Made by a program: the position numbers and the translations under genes
Shown: one piece after another, positions 45,235-53,837 of the stretch
How the letters are laid out: each line of letters starts with the position of its first letter
Position numbering within the stretch: the stretch's first letter is position 1
Assembly: GCA_964624075.1 (NCBI GenBank)
Contig: CAZUWH010000004.1
Span: 62,001 to 126,000 of the forward strand
Reading direction: 5' to 3'
Length of the DNA: 64,000 nucleotides
Source of the DNA: CAZUWH01 sp964624075
Lineage (GTDB): Bacteria > Pseudomonadota > Alphaproteobacteria > Rhodospirillales > Rhodospirillaceae
The notes under the pieces: generated by a model
What the model was told of the DNA's origin: nothing
Seen by the model: the letters and a program-made list of their open reading frames with translations, nothing else
Databases searched by the model: none

Positions 45235-47898
45235 TTAGCGGGTCCACCAGCCGGTACGGCGGGTCGGTAGAATGGCGTGTTCAACGACCGGTAGTTGGCT
45301 CATCCCACCGTTAATCGACTCACTGTCGAATGTCTTCTCCTGCTCTGCCAGCCCGGCCTGATGTATCTGGCCTGTCTGGTTCGTCTGGTTGGTCCGATCG
45401 GTCTGCTCTGTCGAGGAGTCGGTAGCTGTTCCCGCTCCGCCGTCATTTTGCGTATCGCACACCGCCAGGGCGTCATTGGTTGGGGAGACACCCGGTGACA
45501 GAGGGACGGTGAGAGGGACGCGAAACGGAACATCCGCCACCCCCGCCTTGTCCATGCTGTGACTCCCGTTATGATCGGATGGCGTAGCGCAGGACGTCCC
45601 GGTCGTTTGGAGAAACGCTGGAAGCGTTTCTTCCACCGGGACGATTTCCGCTCTATCCGGCGCCACCATTTCCTTGCTTTCCTGCCTTGCGGAAGCGGAG
45701 AGGATCACGGGGGTATTCTGCGTCCAATCCCCCTCCTCCCGCCGGCGCCGGCGGCCACCGCGTCGGCCACGACGACGGCGGCGCGTGCCGCTTTCGCCGC
45801 TCGCCTCGCCATGGAAACCGGAATCACCTTCACGTACCTCCTCGTCCGGAAGGGTCCCCTCCCCTTCTGCGTCGTCCTCCTCAGTGTTATCGTCTTCTTC
45901 TGCGTTTTCTTCTGTGCCATCAGGGACGGTTGCCTCAATCTCCCCGTTGCCCAGATCACCATTTCCACGTTGGCCACCACGCCGTCGGCGACGATGGCGG
46001 CGCCGGCGTGTACTTTCCGCTACATTGCTGCCACTGGCTGAATCCACACCTTCCTCAACGCTTTCAGGGATCATATCCTTGGTCTCGTCCGTCTCCTCAT
46101 CGTCCGTTGAGTCCATCGTTTCCCCGTCGGCAGGCTGCATCGCACGATCGTGCGCTACTTCCTGTGTACTACCGAGGGTGGTTTCCCCCTCTCCCTCTCC
46201 CTCTTCCCGTCCCGCCATGACTCGTTCCATGCGGTAGGTGGGCGGAGTCAAGCTCGCGTCACCGAGCACCAGCACCTGGAAGCTATAGCGCCTTTCGACG
46301 TTAGCCAGCGCCTGGCGCTTGTGGTTCAGGACGTAAAAGGCGACTGCGGCCGGACAGGTGACAGTGATCGACAGCGAGCGGCGTCGCAGTCCCTCCTCCT
46401 CGATTCCACGCAGCATATGCATGGCCGATGATTCCACCGAGCGCAGTAGACCAGTTCCGTGGCAATGCGGGCAGGGCTGGAAACTGGTTTCCATCAGGCT
46501 GGGCCGCAGGCGTTGGCGCGACAGTTCCAGGAGGCCGAAAGGACTGATACAGCCGACCTGAATGCGGGCCCGGTCGCCCTTCAGCGCTTCCTTCAAACGC
46601 TTTTCAACCGTGGCGTTGTTCCGGGATTCCTCCATATCAATGAAATCGATCACGATCAGACCCGCCAAGTCGCGCAAGCGAAGCTGACGAGCGATTTCTT
46701 CGGCTGCTTCGAGATTAGTCTTGAGGGCGGTCTCCTCGATATGACGTTCACGCGTGGCCTTGCCGGAGTTGACATCAATGGCAACCAGGGCCTCGGTCTG
46801 ATTGAAAACGACATAACCGCCCGAACGCAGTTGCACCGTGGGACTGTGCATGGCATCAATCTGCCCTGCAACCTTGTAGCGGTGGAAAAGGGGAGCATCT
46901 TCGTTCTTGTCCTTTTGTACCCTTTTCGCGTGCGATGGCGTGAGTGTTTTCATGAAATCCTTGGCCAGACGATAGCCTTCCTCGCCGGCAACAATGATTT
47001 CGTCTATGTCGCGGGTATAGAGATCACGGATGGCCCGTTTGATCAGGTTTGCTTCCTCATACACCAGGGCTGGGGACTGCGACTGGAGCGTCGCCTCACG
47101 AATCTGATTCCAGGTTCGCGCCAAATATTCGTAATCCCGCCGGATTTCGCTCTTGACCCGTTCGGCCCCGGCAGTGCGCAAGATAACAGCCACTCCCCGA
47201 GGCATATTGAACTCAGTCAACAGAGCCTTCAGCCGTTTGCGGTCGGCAAGACTCGTGATCTTTCGCGATACGCCCCCGCCACGTGTGGCGTTTGGCATCA
47301 GGACGCAATAGCGGCCGGCCAGGGAGAGATAGGTAGTCATGGCGGCCCCCTTGTTGCCGCGTTCCTCTTTCACCACCTGGACCAGCATGATCTGACGCCG
47401 TTTGATCACCTCCTGAATCTTGTAGCCCCGCATCAGGCGGGGGTGCGGAGGGGTTTCATCGACATCGCCATTGTCGTCGGCATCGACGTTCTCGACATTC
47501 TCGGCACCATCGACGCTGTCAACAAGCGTGCCGGTGTCGTCGCGATTCCTGGGGGGAGCCTTGTTGTCTTCGGGATCTGGTCGTTCGGAGGAAAGGGAAG
47601 GCCCGTCCTCTTCGCCCGTCTGCTCGGCCAGCAGCTTTTGTCGGTCGGACGGCGGAATCTGATAATAATCCGGATGGATTTCGTTGAACGCCAGAAACCC
47701 ATGTCGGCTGCCTCCATAATCGATAAAAGCAGCCTGCAAGGAAGGCTCAACTCTTACGACATTTGCAAGATAGATGTTTCCCTTAAGCTGCTTTTTTGTT
47801 GATGTTTCGACATCAAGTTCTTCCAGGCGCGCCCCGTTGACCACGACCACCCGAGTCTCCTCCGGGTGAGTGGCATCGATCAACATACGTTTGGACAT
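45235..47898 (-). CDS. rne: Ribonuclease E/G family endoribonuclease
   Basis: Central mRNA-decay and rRNA-processing enzyme, about 887 residues from ATG 47898 (MSKRMLIDATHPEETRVVVV). Two in-frame residues upstream regions to 47940 are atypical. The S1 domain is split by an acidic insert of about 60 residues (GTLVDSVDGAENVENVDADD), common in alphaproteobacteria. Catalytic DNase-I-like part: EALVAIDVNSGKATRERHIE and GLIVIDFIDMEESRNNATVE. The zinc-link is CPHCHGTG. The C-terminal third is disordered, with basic patches (RRRRHRRRRRGG; RRRRGRRGGRRRRREEGDW) that probably bind RNA and degradosome partners. A promoter candidate lies about 410 bp upstream, implying a long leader as in other rne genes. 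Confidence 0.95.
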   Translation of the reverse strand: MSKRMLIDATHPEETRVVVVNGARLEELDVETSTKKQLKGNIYLANVVRVEPSLQAAFIDYGGSRHGFLAFNEIHPDYYQIPPSDRQKLLAEQTGEEDGPSLSSERPDPEDNKAPPRNRDDTGTLVDSVDGAENVENVDADDNGDVDETPPHPRLMRGYKIQEVIKRRQIMLVQVVKEERGNKGAAMTTYLSLAGRYCVLMPNATRGGGVSRKITSLADRKRLKALLTEFNMPRGVAVILRTAGAERVKSEIRRDYEYLARTWNQIREATLQSQSPALVYEEANLIKRAIRDLYTRDIDEIIVAGEEGYRLAKDFMKTLTPSHAKRVQKDKNEDAPLFHRYKVAGQIDAMHSPTVQLRSGGYVVFNQTEALVAIDVNSGKATRERHIEETALKTNLEAAEEIARQLRLRDLAGLIVIDFIDMEESRNNATVEKRLKEALKGDRARIQVGCISPFGLLELSRQRLRPSLMETSFQPCPHCHGTGLLRSVESSAMHMLRGIEEEGLRRRSLSITVTCPAAVAFYVLNHKRQALANVERRYSFQVLVLGDASLTPPTYRMERVMAGREEGEGEGETTLGSTQEVAHDRAMQPADGETMDSTDDEETDETKDMIPESVEEGVDSASGSNVAESTRRRRHRRRRRGGQRGNGDLGNGEIEATVPDGTEENAEEDDNTEEDDAEGEGTLPDEEVREGDSGFHGEASGESGTRRRRRGRRGGRRRRREEGDWTQNTPVILSASARQESKEMVAPDRAEIVPVEETLPAFLQTTGTSCATPSDHNGSHSMDKAGVADVPFRVPLTVPLSPGVSPTNDALAVCDTQNDGGAGTATDSSTEQTDRTNQTNQTGQIHQAGLAEQEKTFDSESINGGMSQLPVVEHAILPTRRTGWWTR

Positions 47899-48306
47899 GA
47901 AAAAGGAATCTCCAACGGCCTGCCACGCCGCCCTGCGCAAGGTGCGGAGCGGGGCAGGGAGTCATCACGACGAGAGAGCCCGGGGCGGCGCCGTCGAAGG
48001 GTCTGGACTGTGCGTGACTGTAACAAGCATCATACAACACCATGGCAGAAACCCGTCGGGCAGCTCGCCCGGCTATGCAATCAGAATGGAATCGTCACCC
48101 TAGGGGTGCATTTGCCCGGCCACAAACAGCACCCTCGGGCATGGCCCTACCACAAGCGACGATTTCCTGGACAGGATCCCTGGATGCCGTTGCTCTCGCT
48201 CAGAGCGTGCCCATCACATACAGTACACCGCCCGCGCACACAAACGGCGCATACTGACAGGCAGGCTACGCGATCGACACGTCCGACGACAGACACGGAC
48301 TCCAAT

Positions 48307-48335
48307 AAAATAACGATCACAAATTCATTCGACAA
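48307..48335 (-). promoter_or_regulatory. Putative rne promoter
   Basis: Minus-strand TTGTCG (48335-48330) and TATTTT (48312-48307) are spaced 17 bp apart in a local AT-rich patch. Transcription from here would give rne a leader of about 400 nt, consistent with the feedback-regulated leaders known for rne. Confidence 0.42.
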
Positions 48336-48434
48336 CGCTCTTTATGCAGGACAATCGGAATGCAGGGGACCGGACGAAGACGTATCATCATTCCATTCTC
48401 CGCGTGATACAGACGCTCGTGACCGCTTAAAGCG

Positions 48435-48463
48435 NNNNNNNNNNCCCCCCCCCCCCCCCCCCC
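48435..48463. other. Assembly gap (10 N) followed by 19 C
   Basis: Unknown bases at 48435-48444 are followed by a C run to 48463. The homopolymer probably broke the assembly, so the true length and content are unknown. Confidence 0.95.
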
Positions 48464-48570
48464 ATTGGCTTTGCGGCAACCTTGGTTCATCAAGCCACCC
48501 CGCTCTCATTCCCGGTCATTTCCTTTGGAACGGGAGATGCAGCCGGCTTTTGCTAGTGTCCTTGCCCCGG

Positions 48571-51210
48571 TCATCCTGGCCGCTCTCCGTCTGCTCTGGT
48601 CCTGCCCTCATCCGTGTCCCTTTCCCTGACCGCCAATAGCGCTACGGCCGCATCGAGGGGGAACGTCTCTGCCGCGCTGCCTTTGGGCAGCGCGGCCCGC
48701 ACCGTGCCGTGCTGGACATAAGCGCCATAGCGGCCGGCCTTGAGCAGAACAGGCTGGCCGTCAACAGGATGAACGCCCAGGATCCGCCCCGCCGGACGCG
48801 CCGTAGCGAGAAGGGCCACGGCCCGATTCATGCCGATCGTCAGAACGCCCTCGCCCGCCGGCAATGATTTGTAAACATCGCCATGCCGGAGATAGGGGCC
48901 AAAACGACCAAGGCCGGCCATGACCGGCTGGCCGCTTTCCGGATGCAGACCGATCGCGCGTGGCAGTTCCAGAAGCTGCACTGCCGTTTCCAGAGTCATG
49001 GTGCCGGGATCCGTACCCTTGGGCAGAGAGATCCGCTTGGGCTTCGGATCTTCCTTCTTCCTCCTTTTTCCCTTGGTGCCGCGTTTCCGACCCTTGGCCT
49101 CCTCAATCGCCTCATCCACCACAACCGGAGCCTCGATAGGATCGCTTTGAACATAAAAACCATAAGGCCCCTTGCGCAGGCTTATTCTTGCGCTAGTTGC
49201 AGGATGATAGCCTAGATCACGCCCATTATCAACCCCTCGTTCAGCCTCCTGGCCCTGATCGGTCAGAATCGACAGCGGCCGGGTGTAGCGGCAGGTGGGA
49301 TAGTTGGAGCAGCCAATGAAGGCACCGAATCGCCCCAGCCTCAGAGAAAGACGACCATCCTTGCACGTCGGGCAGCAGCGGGAATCGCGCCCCGTTCCAT
49401 CATCTGGAAAGAAGTGCAACCCAAGTTCGTGGTCAAGCCTGTCAAGGACTTCTGATATCCGCAGATCCTTGGTCCCATTCACATGCGTGATGAAATCTTT
49501 CCAGAACTGACGCAGGACTGTTTTCCAGTCGATGCGACCACCGGAAATATCATCAAGCTGATCCTCCATCTCTGCCGTGAAATTGTATTGGATATAATGA
49601 TTGAAATAGTTCCCTAGAAAGGCCGTTACTACCCGGCCGCGGTCCTCTGGAATGAAACGACGATTCTCCGTGTGGACATAGTTGCGGTCCTGCAACACAG
49701 CCAGAATGGTGGCATAGGTGGACGGGCGGCCGATCCCAAGCTCTTCCAGCTTCTTCACGAGACTGGCCTCCGAGTAACGCGGCAGCGGCTGGGTGAAATG
49801 CTGTTCGGGGTGGACCGTGCCGCGGTGCAGGGGTTCCCCCGCGGTCATTGGCGGCAGAAGACGATTGTCATCTTCCATGCCCACGATGGACGCCCCGCCC
49901 CGCCCGTCGTCTTCGTCACGGTCCTCCCGGTAAAGTTGCAAGAAACCATCGAACGTAACGACCGAGCCGGTAGCCCGCAAGACGATTGCCTGATCTGCCG
50001 ACACCACCTCTGCCGCTACCTGATCCAGTTCGGCGCTTTCCATCTGGCTCGCCACGGTTCGCTTCCAGATCAGCTCATAGAGCTGGAACTGGTCACGGTC
50101 GAGATAAGAAAGGAGTGTCTGAGGATAGCGGTTGACATCCGTAGGACGGATCGCTTCGTGCGCCTCCTGAGCGTTCCTAGCCCTAGCCTTGTAAACGCGG
50201 GGAGCCGCCGGCCGATAGGCCGCGCCGAACGCATGGCCAATCAGGTCACGAATCGCACCGACCGCCTCGGCGGCCATTTGTACCCCGTCGGTCCGCATGT
50301 AGGTGATAAGCCCCACACCTTCCCCGGATACATCGATTCCTTCATACAGCTTCTGAGAGAGCTGCATGGTGCGGCGTGCGGAAAAATACAACTTGCGAGC
50401 TGCTTCTTGTTGCAGGGTAGAGGTGGTAAAGGGGGCGGGAGGGTGACGTCTGGCTTTCTTTCGTTCCACTGCCCTGACGGTGAAGACGGCCGCTTCAATC
50501 TGGGCCTTTGCGGCAAGCGCAGCGCTTTCATCGGCCAGGGCAAGCTTGTCGAACCTGTTCCCGTTCAGATGGGTCAGACGGGCGGTGAATGGTGCGTCCC
50601 CTGCGGTCAACAGGTCAACGTCCACTGTCCAGTATTCGCAGGCGCTAAAGCGTTCAATCTCGGCCTCACGTTCGCAGACCAGACGCAGGGCCACCGATTG
50701 CACCCGTCCGGCCGAGCGGCTGCCGGGCAGCTTACGCCACAGCACGGGCGACAAGGTAAACCCGACCAGATAGTCAAGGGCACGGCGCGCCAGGTAGGCT
50801 TCAACCAGTTCACTGTTGAGATCACGCGCGTTGCGCAAGGCATTCTGGATGGCATCACGGGTAATCTCGTGAAAAGTGATCCGCTTGACCTCGATATCGC
50901 CCAGAATCGCCCGGCGAGTCAGTTCCTCGCGCACATGCCAGGAGATGGCCTCTCCCTCACGGTCCGGGTCGGTAGCGAGATAAAGCCGGTTCGCACCGCG
51001 CATGGCCTTGGCGATATCCTGGATGCGACGCTCCGCCCTGGCATCCACTTCCCAGTCCATGGCAAAATTTTCATCCGGCCGGACTGATCCGTCTTTGGCC
51101 GGCAGATCACGGATATGGCCATAGCTGGCCACCACCTGATAGCCTGCGCCCAGGTATTTGCCAATGGTCTTGGCCTTGGCCGGTGATTCGACAACGACAA
51201 CCGCCTTCAT
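48571..51210 (-). CDS. topA: DNA topoisomerase I
   Basis: Type IA topoisomerase relaxing negative supercoils, 879 residues. Toprim domain: VVVVESPAKAKTIGKYLGAG and YLATDPDREGEAISWHVREE. The active-site tyrosine is in GVGLITYMRTDGVQM. C-terminal: one four-Cys zinc finger (CCPTCKDGRLSLRLGRFGAF, then IGCSNYPTCRYTRPL), then glycine-rich topoisomerase C-terminal repeats (GLGRFGPYLRHGDVYKSLPA; KAGRYGAYVQHGTVRAALPK) typical of alphaproteobacteria. Intact. The dprA remnant lies just upstream, a usual neighbourhood. Confidence 0.96.
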   Translation of the reverse strand: MKAVVVVESPAKAKTIGKYLGAGYQVVASYGHIRDLPAKDGSVRPDENFAMDWEVDARAERRIQDIAKAMRGANRLYLATDPDREGEAISWHVREELTRRAILGDIEVKRITFHEITRDAIQNALRNARDLNSELVEAYLARRALDYLVGFTLSPVLWRKLPGSRSAGRVQSVALRLVCEREAEIERFSACEYWTVDVDLLTAGDAPFTARLTHLNGNRFDKLALADESAALAAKAQIEAAVFTVRAVERKKARRHPPAPFTTSTLQQEAARKLYFSARRTMQLSQKLYEGIDVSGEGVGLITYMRTDGVQMAAEAVGAIRDLIGHAFGAAYRPAAPRVYKARARNAQEAHEAIRPTDVNRYPQTLLSYLDRDQFQLYELIWKRTVASQMESAELDQVAAEVVSADQAIVLRATGSVVTFDGFLQLYREDRDEDDGRGGASIVGMEDDNRLLPPMTAGEPLHRGTVHPEQHFTQPLPRYSEASLVKKLEELGIGRPSTYATILAVLQDRNYVHTENRRFIPEDRGRVVTAFLGNYFNHYIQYNFTAEMEDQLDDISGGRIDWKTVLRQFWKDFITHVNGTKDLRISEVLDRLDHELGLHFFPDDGTGRDSRCCPTCKDGRLSLRLGRFGAFIGCSNYPTCRYTRPLSILTDQGQEAERGVDNGRDLGYHPATSARISLRKGPYGFYVQSDPIEAPVVVDEAIEEAKGRKRGTKGKRRKKEDPKPKRISLPKGTDPGTMTLETAVQLLELPRAIGLHPESGQPVMAGLGRFGPYLRHGDVYKSLPAGEGVLTIGMNRAVALLATARPAGRILGVHPVDGQPVLLKAGRYGAYVQHGTVRAALPKGSAAETFPLDAAVALLAVRERDTDEGRTRADGERPG

Positions 51211-51249
51211 GAAGTCGTCCCTGCCCCCTGTTCACGCGCGCCGGTTCCC

Positions 51250-51982
51250 TCACCCCAACCGGGCAACCTGGTGACCGGCCTGGCGTTCGATCCGGCCCCC
51301 CGCCAGTTCAAGCTCAAGCAGGATCAAGGACACCACAGAGAGTGACAATTGGCAACAGCGAATGATTTCGTCAACTGGCACCGGCGCAGGACTAAGCAGA
51401 TTAAGAGCCAGCGTCTGCGCAGCGGCAAGTTCGATCTCTCCCGACAAGGGCCGGCGGCAAGGGAGAGAACGGCACCGACGGAGGCGCGGCAAGAGGTTTG
51501 CGTTACATGCATTCGAGCTCCCTCAACACGTCATTGGCACGCTCGATCAAGGTGGCGCCATCGCGAATCAGACGATTCGGACCAGCCGCCCGCGGATCCA
51601 GCGGCGGGCTACGACCAGAACGCCGGCGACCGACAGGTCCGGCGGCTATCTGCCAGGCCAGCCAGCAGCCGTTCAGCGAGGCATTGCGGGCCCCAACGAT
51701 TGCGATGGCCGGTTGCAGCAGAATATGCAGCACATGGCCACGCACACAGAGCAAGGGCGGGGTATCCATCTCGCGCTCAGTCGCCGCCCTGCTGCAGACG
51801 TTGATCGGTCGTCCGCGTCCGCCGCAGCGCGCGATATCCGGCAGGGCCTTCAGGGCTGCCACTGCCGAACCGAAATGAGCCAGCAGGCGGTGAAAAGCGA
51901 TCAGGCTGACATTCTCGCTTCGAATGAGACGAGGCCAGTCAAGTTTTTCGGCAGCGGATAACGCTCTTGGCGGCGTGGTCAT
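51250..51982 (-). pseudogene. dprA: dprA (DNA processing protein), core deleted
   Basis: DprA loads RecA on incoming single-stranded DNA during transformation; usual length is about 370 residues. From ATG 51982 the SAM-like N-domain is readable (ALSAAEKLDWPRLIRSENVS, then LIAFHRLLAHFGSAVAALKA and CGGRGRPINVCSRAATEREM). The Rossmann-like core begins LLCVRG and AIAIVGARNASLNGCWLAWQ, but after QIAAGPVGR the sequence jumps to SPPLDPRAAGPNRLIRDGAT. Most of the core, about 100 residues including the nucleotide-binding GG region, is missing; a shorter deletion precedes LLCVRG. The C-terminal winged helix (APVPVDEIIRCCQLSLSVVS) remains in another frame to 51250. Non-functional. Confidence 0.85.
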
Positions 51983-52263
51983 GGCGTGAGGAAGAGTGTG
52001 GACTTTCGTCCCGGAGGTCAATAACATTCGCAAATCCCTGGCACGGAATGACGCTCTCCGCTCGCCCTGGTGTCCCGGGCTATTAAGGTCACGCCACACC
52101 GTCGCAACAAAACGTCGCGCGTGAATCGAGAGTCGCGCGCGACGGTATGGGGCACAAGATGCTGGCCTTGCCCGCATTGTTTCCGGAGAAACATGCCATA
52201 CTAGAATATTTCGGGCTGGAATCCCTTTTTGTCTTCTCGCAGAGCGGTGAGAAAAGCATTACA
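51983..52263. other. Short intergenic region dprA / otsA
   Basis: 281 bp with no gene I can support. An inverted repeat GTCGCGCG/CGCGCGAC lies around 52108-52143, where tcgcgcgtgaatcgagagtcgcgcgcgac can fold. plsY, often next to dprA, is absent. Confidence 0.4.
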
Positions 52264-53560
52264 CTAGTGGGACAAAGTGTTGGTAGCAATGACATCCCTC
52301 ATCCATTGCCAGCGTGCGATTCGCTCCTCCGGAGGCATGGATAGGGCACGCGTCATGGCGTCGGCCACCTCATCCAGGTCATACGGATTGACCAGAAGAG
52401 CGGTCTCCAGTTCGTGGGCGGCACCGGCAAAGCGCGAGAGGACCAGCACGCCCGGAGAGGCTGGGTTCTGTGCGGCGACGAATTCCTTGGCAACTAGATT
52501 CATGCCGTCCCGCAGGGGCGTGACTACGCCGACCCGGGCCAACCGGTAATATCCCGGCCAGCATGGCCCGCTTATAGCCCCTGTTGATATAGCGTACCAG
52601 CACCCAGTCCGGCTCACCGTACTGGCCATTGATGCGGCCAGCCTCCTGTTCCAGAATCCGGCGCAACTGCTTGTACTCAGGAACATCGTCACGAGAGGTC
52701 GGGGCAATCTGCAACAGGGTCACCTTTCTTCGAAAAATGGGGTGGTGTTCAAGAAAACGGGCATAAGCCCGCAGACATTCCGGGATGCCCTTCGAGTAAT
52801 CCAGCCGGTCGACGCCGATTAACAGGCTGTGCTCGTGCAGCGTATGTTGCAGCCGTTGCACTGAAGAAATGTGGAGATTGTTGGTCGCTTCAGTCGCCAT
52901 GGCTTCCGCACCCAGACCGATGGCAAACACAGCAGCCTTCAGAACCCGCCCGTTCATGAATACGGTTCCTTTCGCGTCAACCTGTCCGCCGCTTTCCTGT
53001 GTGACATAGTCCAGAAAGGAACGCAGGTCGCTGCTGGTCTGGAACCCCACCACGTCGTAAGCAGACATGGAGTCCACCAGGCAATTGTGACTCGGCAGGG
53101 TCAGCATGACCTCGAGTGCAGAAAAAGCCCGATGCGTTGCGTCACGCCTAATCGCCGGAGCTTCTGACCCAGGGGAATCAGATGATAGTCATGGACCCAG
53201 ACGATATCGTGAGGCTGCAACAACGGCAGCAAGGCCGCCGCGAAGAACGTATTGACCTTCAGATTAGGTCTGCCAGCCGGTAATGGAACAGTGGCCACAG
53301 GATGCGATTGGCAAAACCGTTATAATATTCGGCATAATCTTCCGGGGTCAGATCCAGCAGGGCATACGCGACCTTGCCCTGTTCCATGAGATGCGACTGT
53401 GCCGTGGCCCCCTTGACCGTTTTGCTGCTCCATCCCAACCATATCCCTCCACAAGTGGCCAAAGCGTCGTTGAGAGCGACCGCCACCCCTCCGGCCTGCG
53501 TCCGACCGCCGACAGCGGGAGCTGCGACTTGATTAGAAACGACGACTATTCGCCCTATTT
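52264..53560 (-). pseudogene. otsA: otsA, trehalose-6-phosphate synthase (broken)
   Basis: GT20 glycosyltransferase joining UDP-glucose and glucose-6-phosphate, usually about 460 residues. The N-end is visible without a start codon (RIVVVSNQV, then QAGGVAVALNDALATCGGIW). Further pieces in different frames: YNGFANRILWPLFHYR; DIVWVHDYHLIPLGQKLRRL; GVDRLDYSKGIPECLRAYAR; LLQIAPTSRDDVPEYKQLRR; and, at the C-end, LRDGMNLVAKEFVAAQNPAS, ending at 52264. At least three frameshifts. No otsB is seen. Trehalose synthesis by this route is lost unless a second copy exists. Confidence 0.85.
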
Positions 53561-53587
53561 TGAAAAACCAACACTTTAGTAGGACGG

Positions 53588-53720
53588 AATCCCGCAGCGG
53601 TCACGCCTCTTGCCCAGGGGTAGACAGCACCCAGACGAGACATCACCCCGACCCTCCCCTCCTCCTTGGATCGAGGGAGGGCGTGTTCCCGTCAGATGGA
53701 GGGGGTCTTCCGTCCATGGG
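53588..53720. repeat. Palindromic repeat family, right half-copy
   Basis: GCGGTCACGCCTCTTGCCCA, then GGGGTAGACAGCACCCAGAC and GAGACATCACCCCGACCCTC, corresponds to the centre and right arm. Next come GGATCGAGGGAGGGCG and the module GGGGGTCTTCCGTCC (53703-53717). Between otsA and fliK remnants. Confidence 0.65.
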
Positions 53721-53730
53721 GAGGGGAGGC

Positions 53731-53783
53731 CGTGATGCCTCTTCTGCAAATCAGGGCCATTCCCATAATTGAGAATCGCTGCT
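53731..53783 (+). repeat. 50-bp repeat, partner of 28303-28352
   Basis: GATGCCTCTTCTGCAAATCA, then GGGCCATTCCCATAATTGAG and AATCGCTG. About 85 percent identical by eye to the reverse complement of 28303-28352. In both places it flanks a GC-rich repeat copy, so it may be an outer part of a larger composite element. Confidence 0.6.
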
Positions 53784-53837
53784 GGAACCGTCGCTCTTCT
53801 GTCTGCTCCGCAGCCGCGGAACAACGCCTTTCGGCCT

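Larger units (their letters stand above)
47899..48570. other. rne leader region, assembly gap and C19 run
   Basis: No gene recognised. Holds the putative rne 5' leader (47899-48300), its promoter, the gap at 48435-48444 and a 19-C run. The remaining 100 bp lie 3' of topA. Confidence 0.5.

Noticed and set aside
46459..47802. 447-codon plus-strand frame opposite rne
   Set aside because: RNase E on the minus strand is unmistakable; the plus frame has no recognisable domain.
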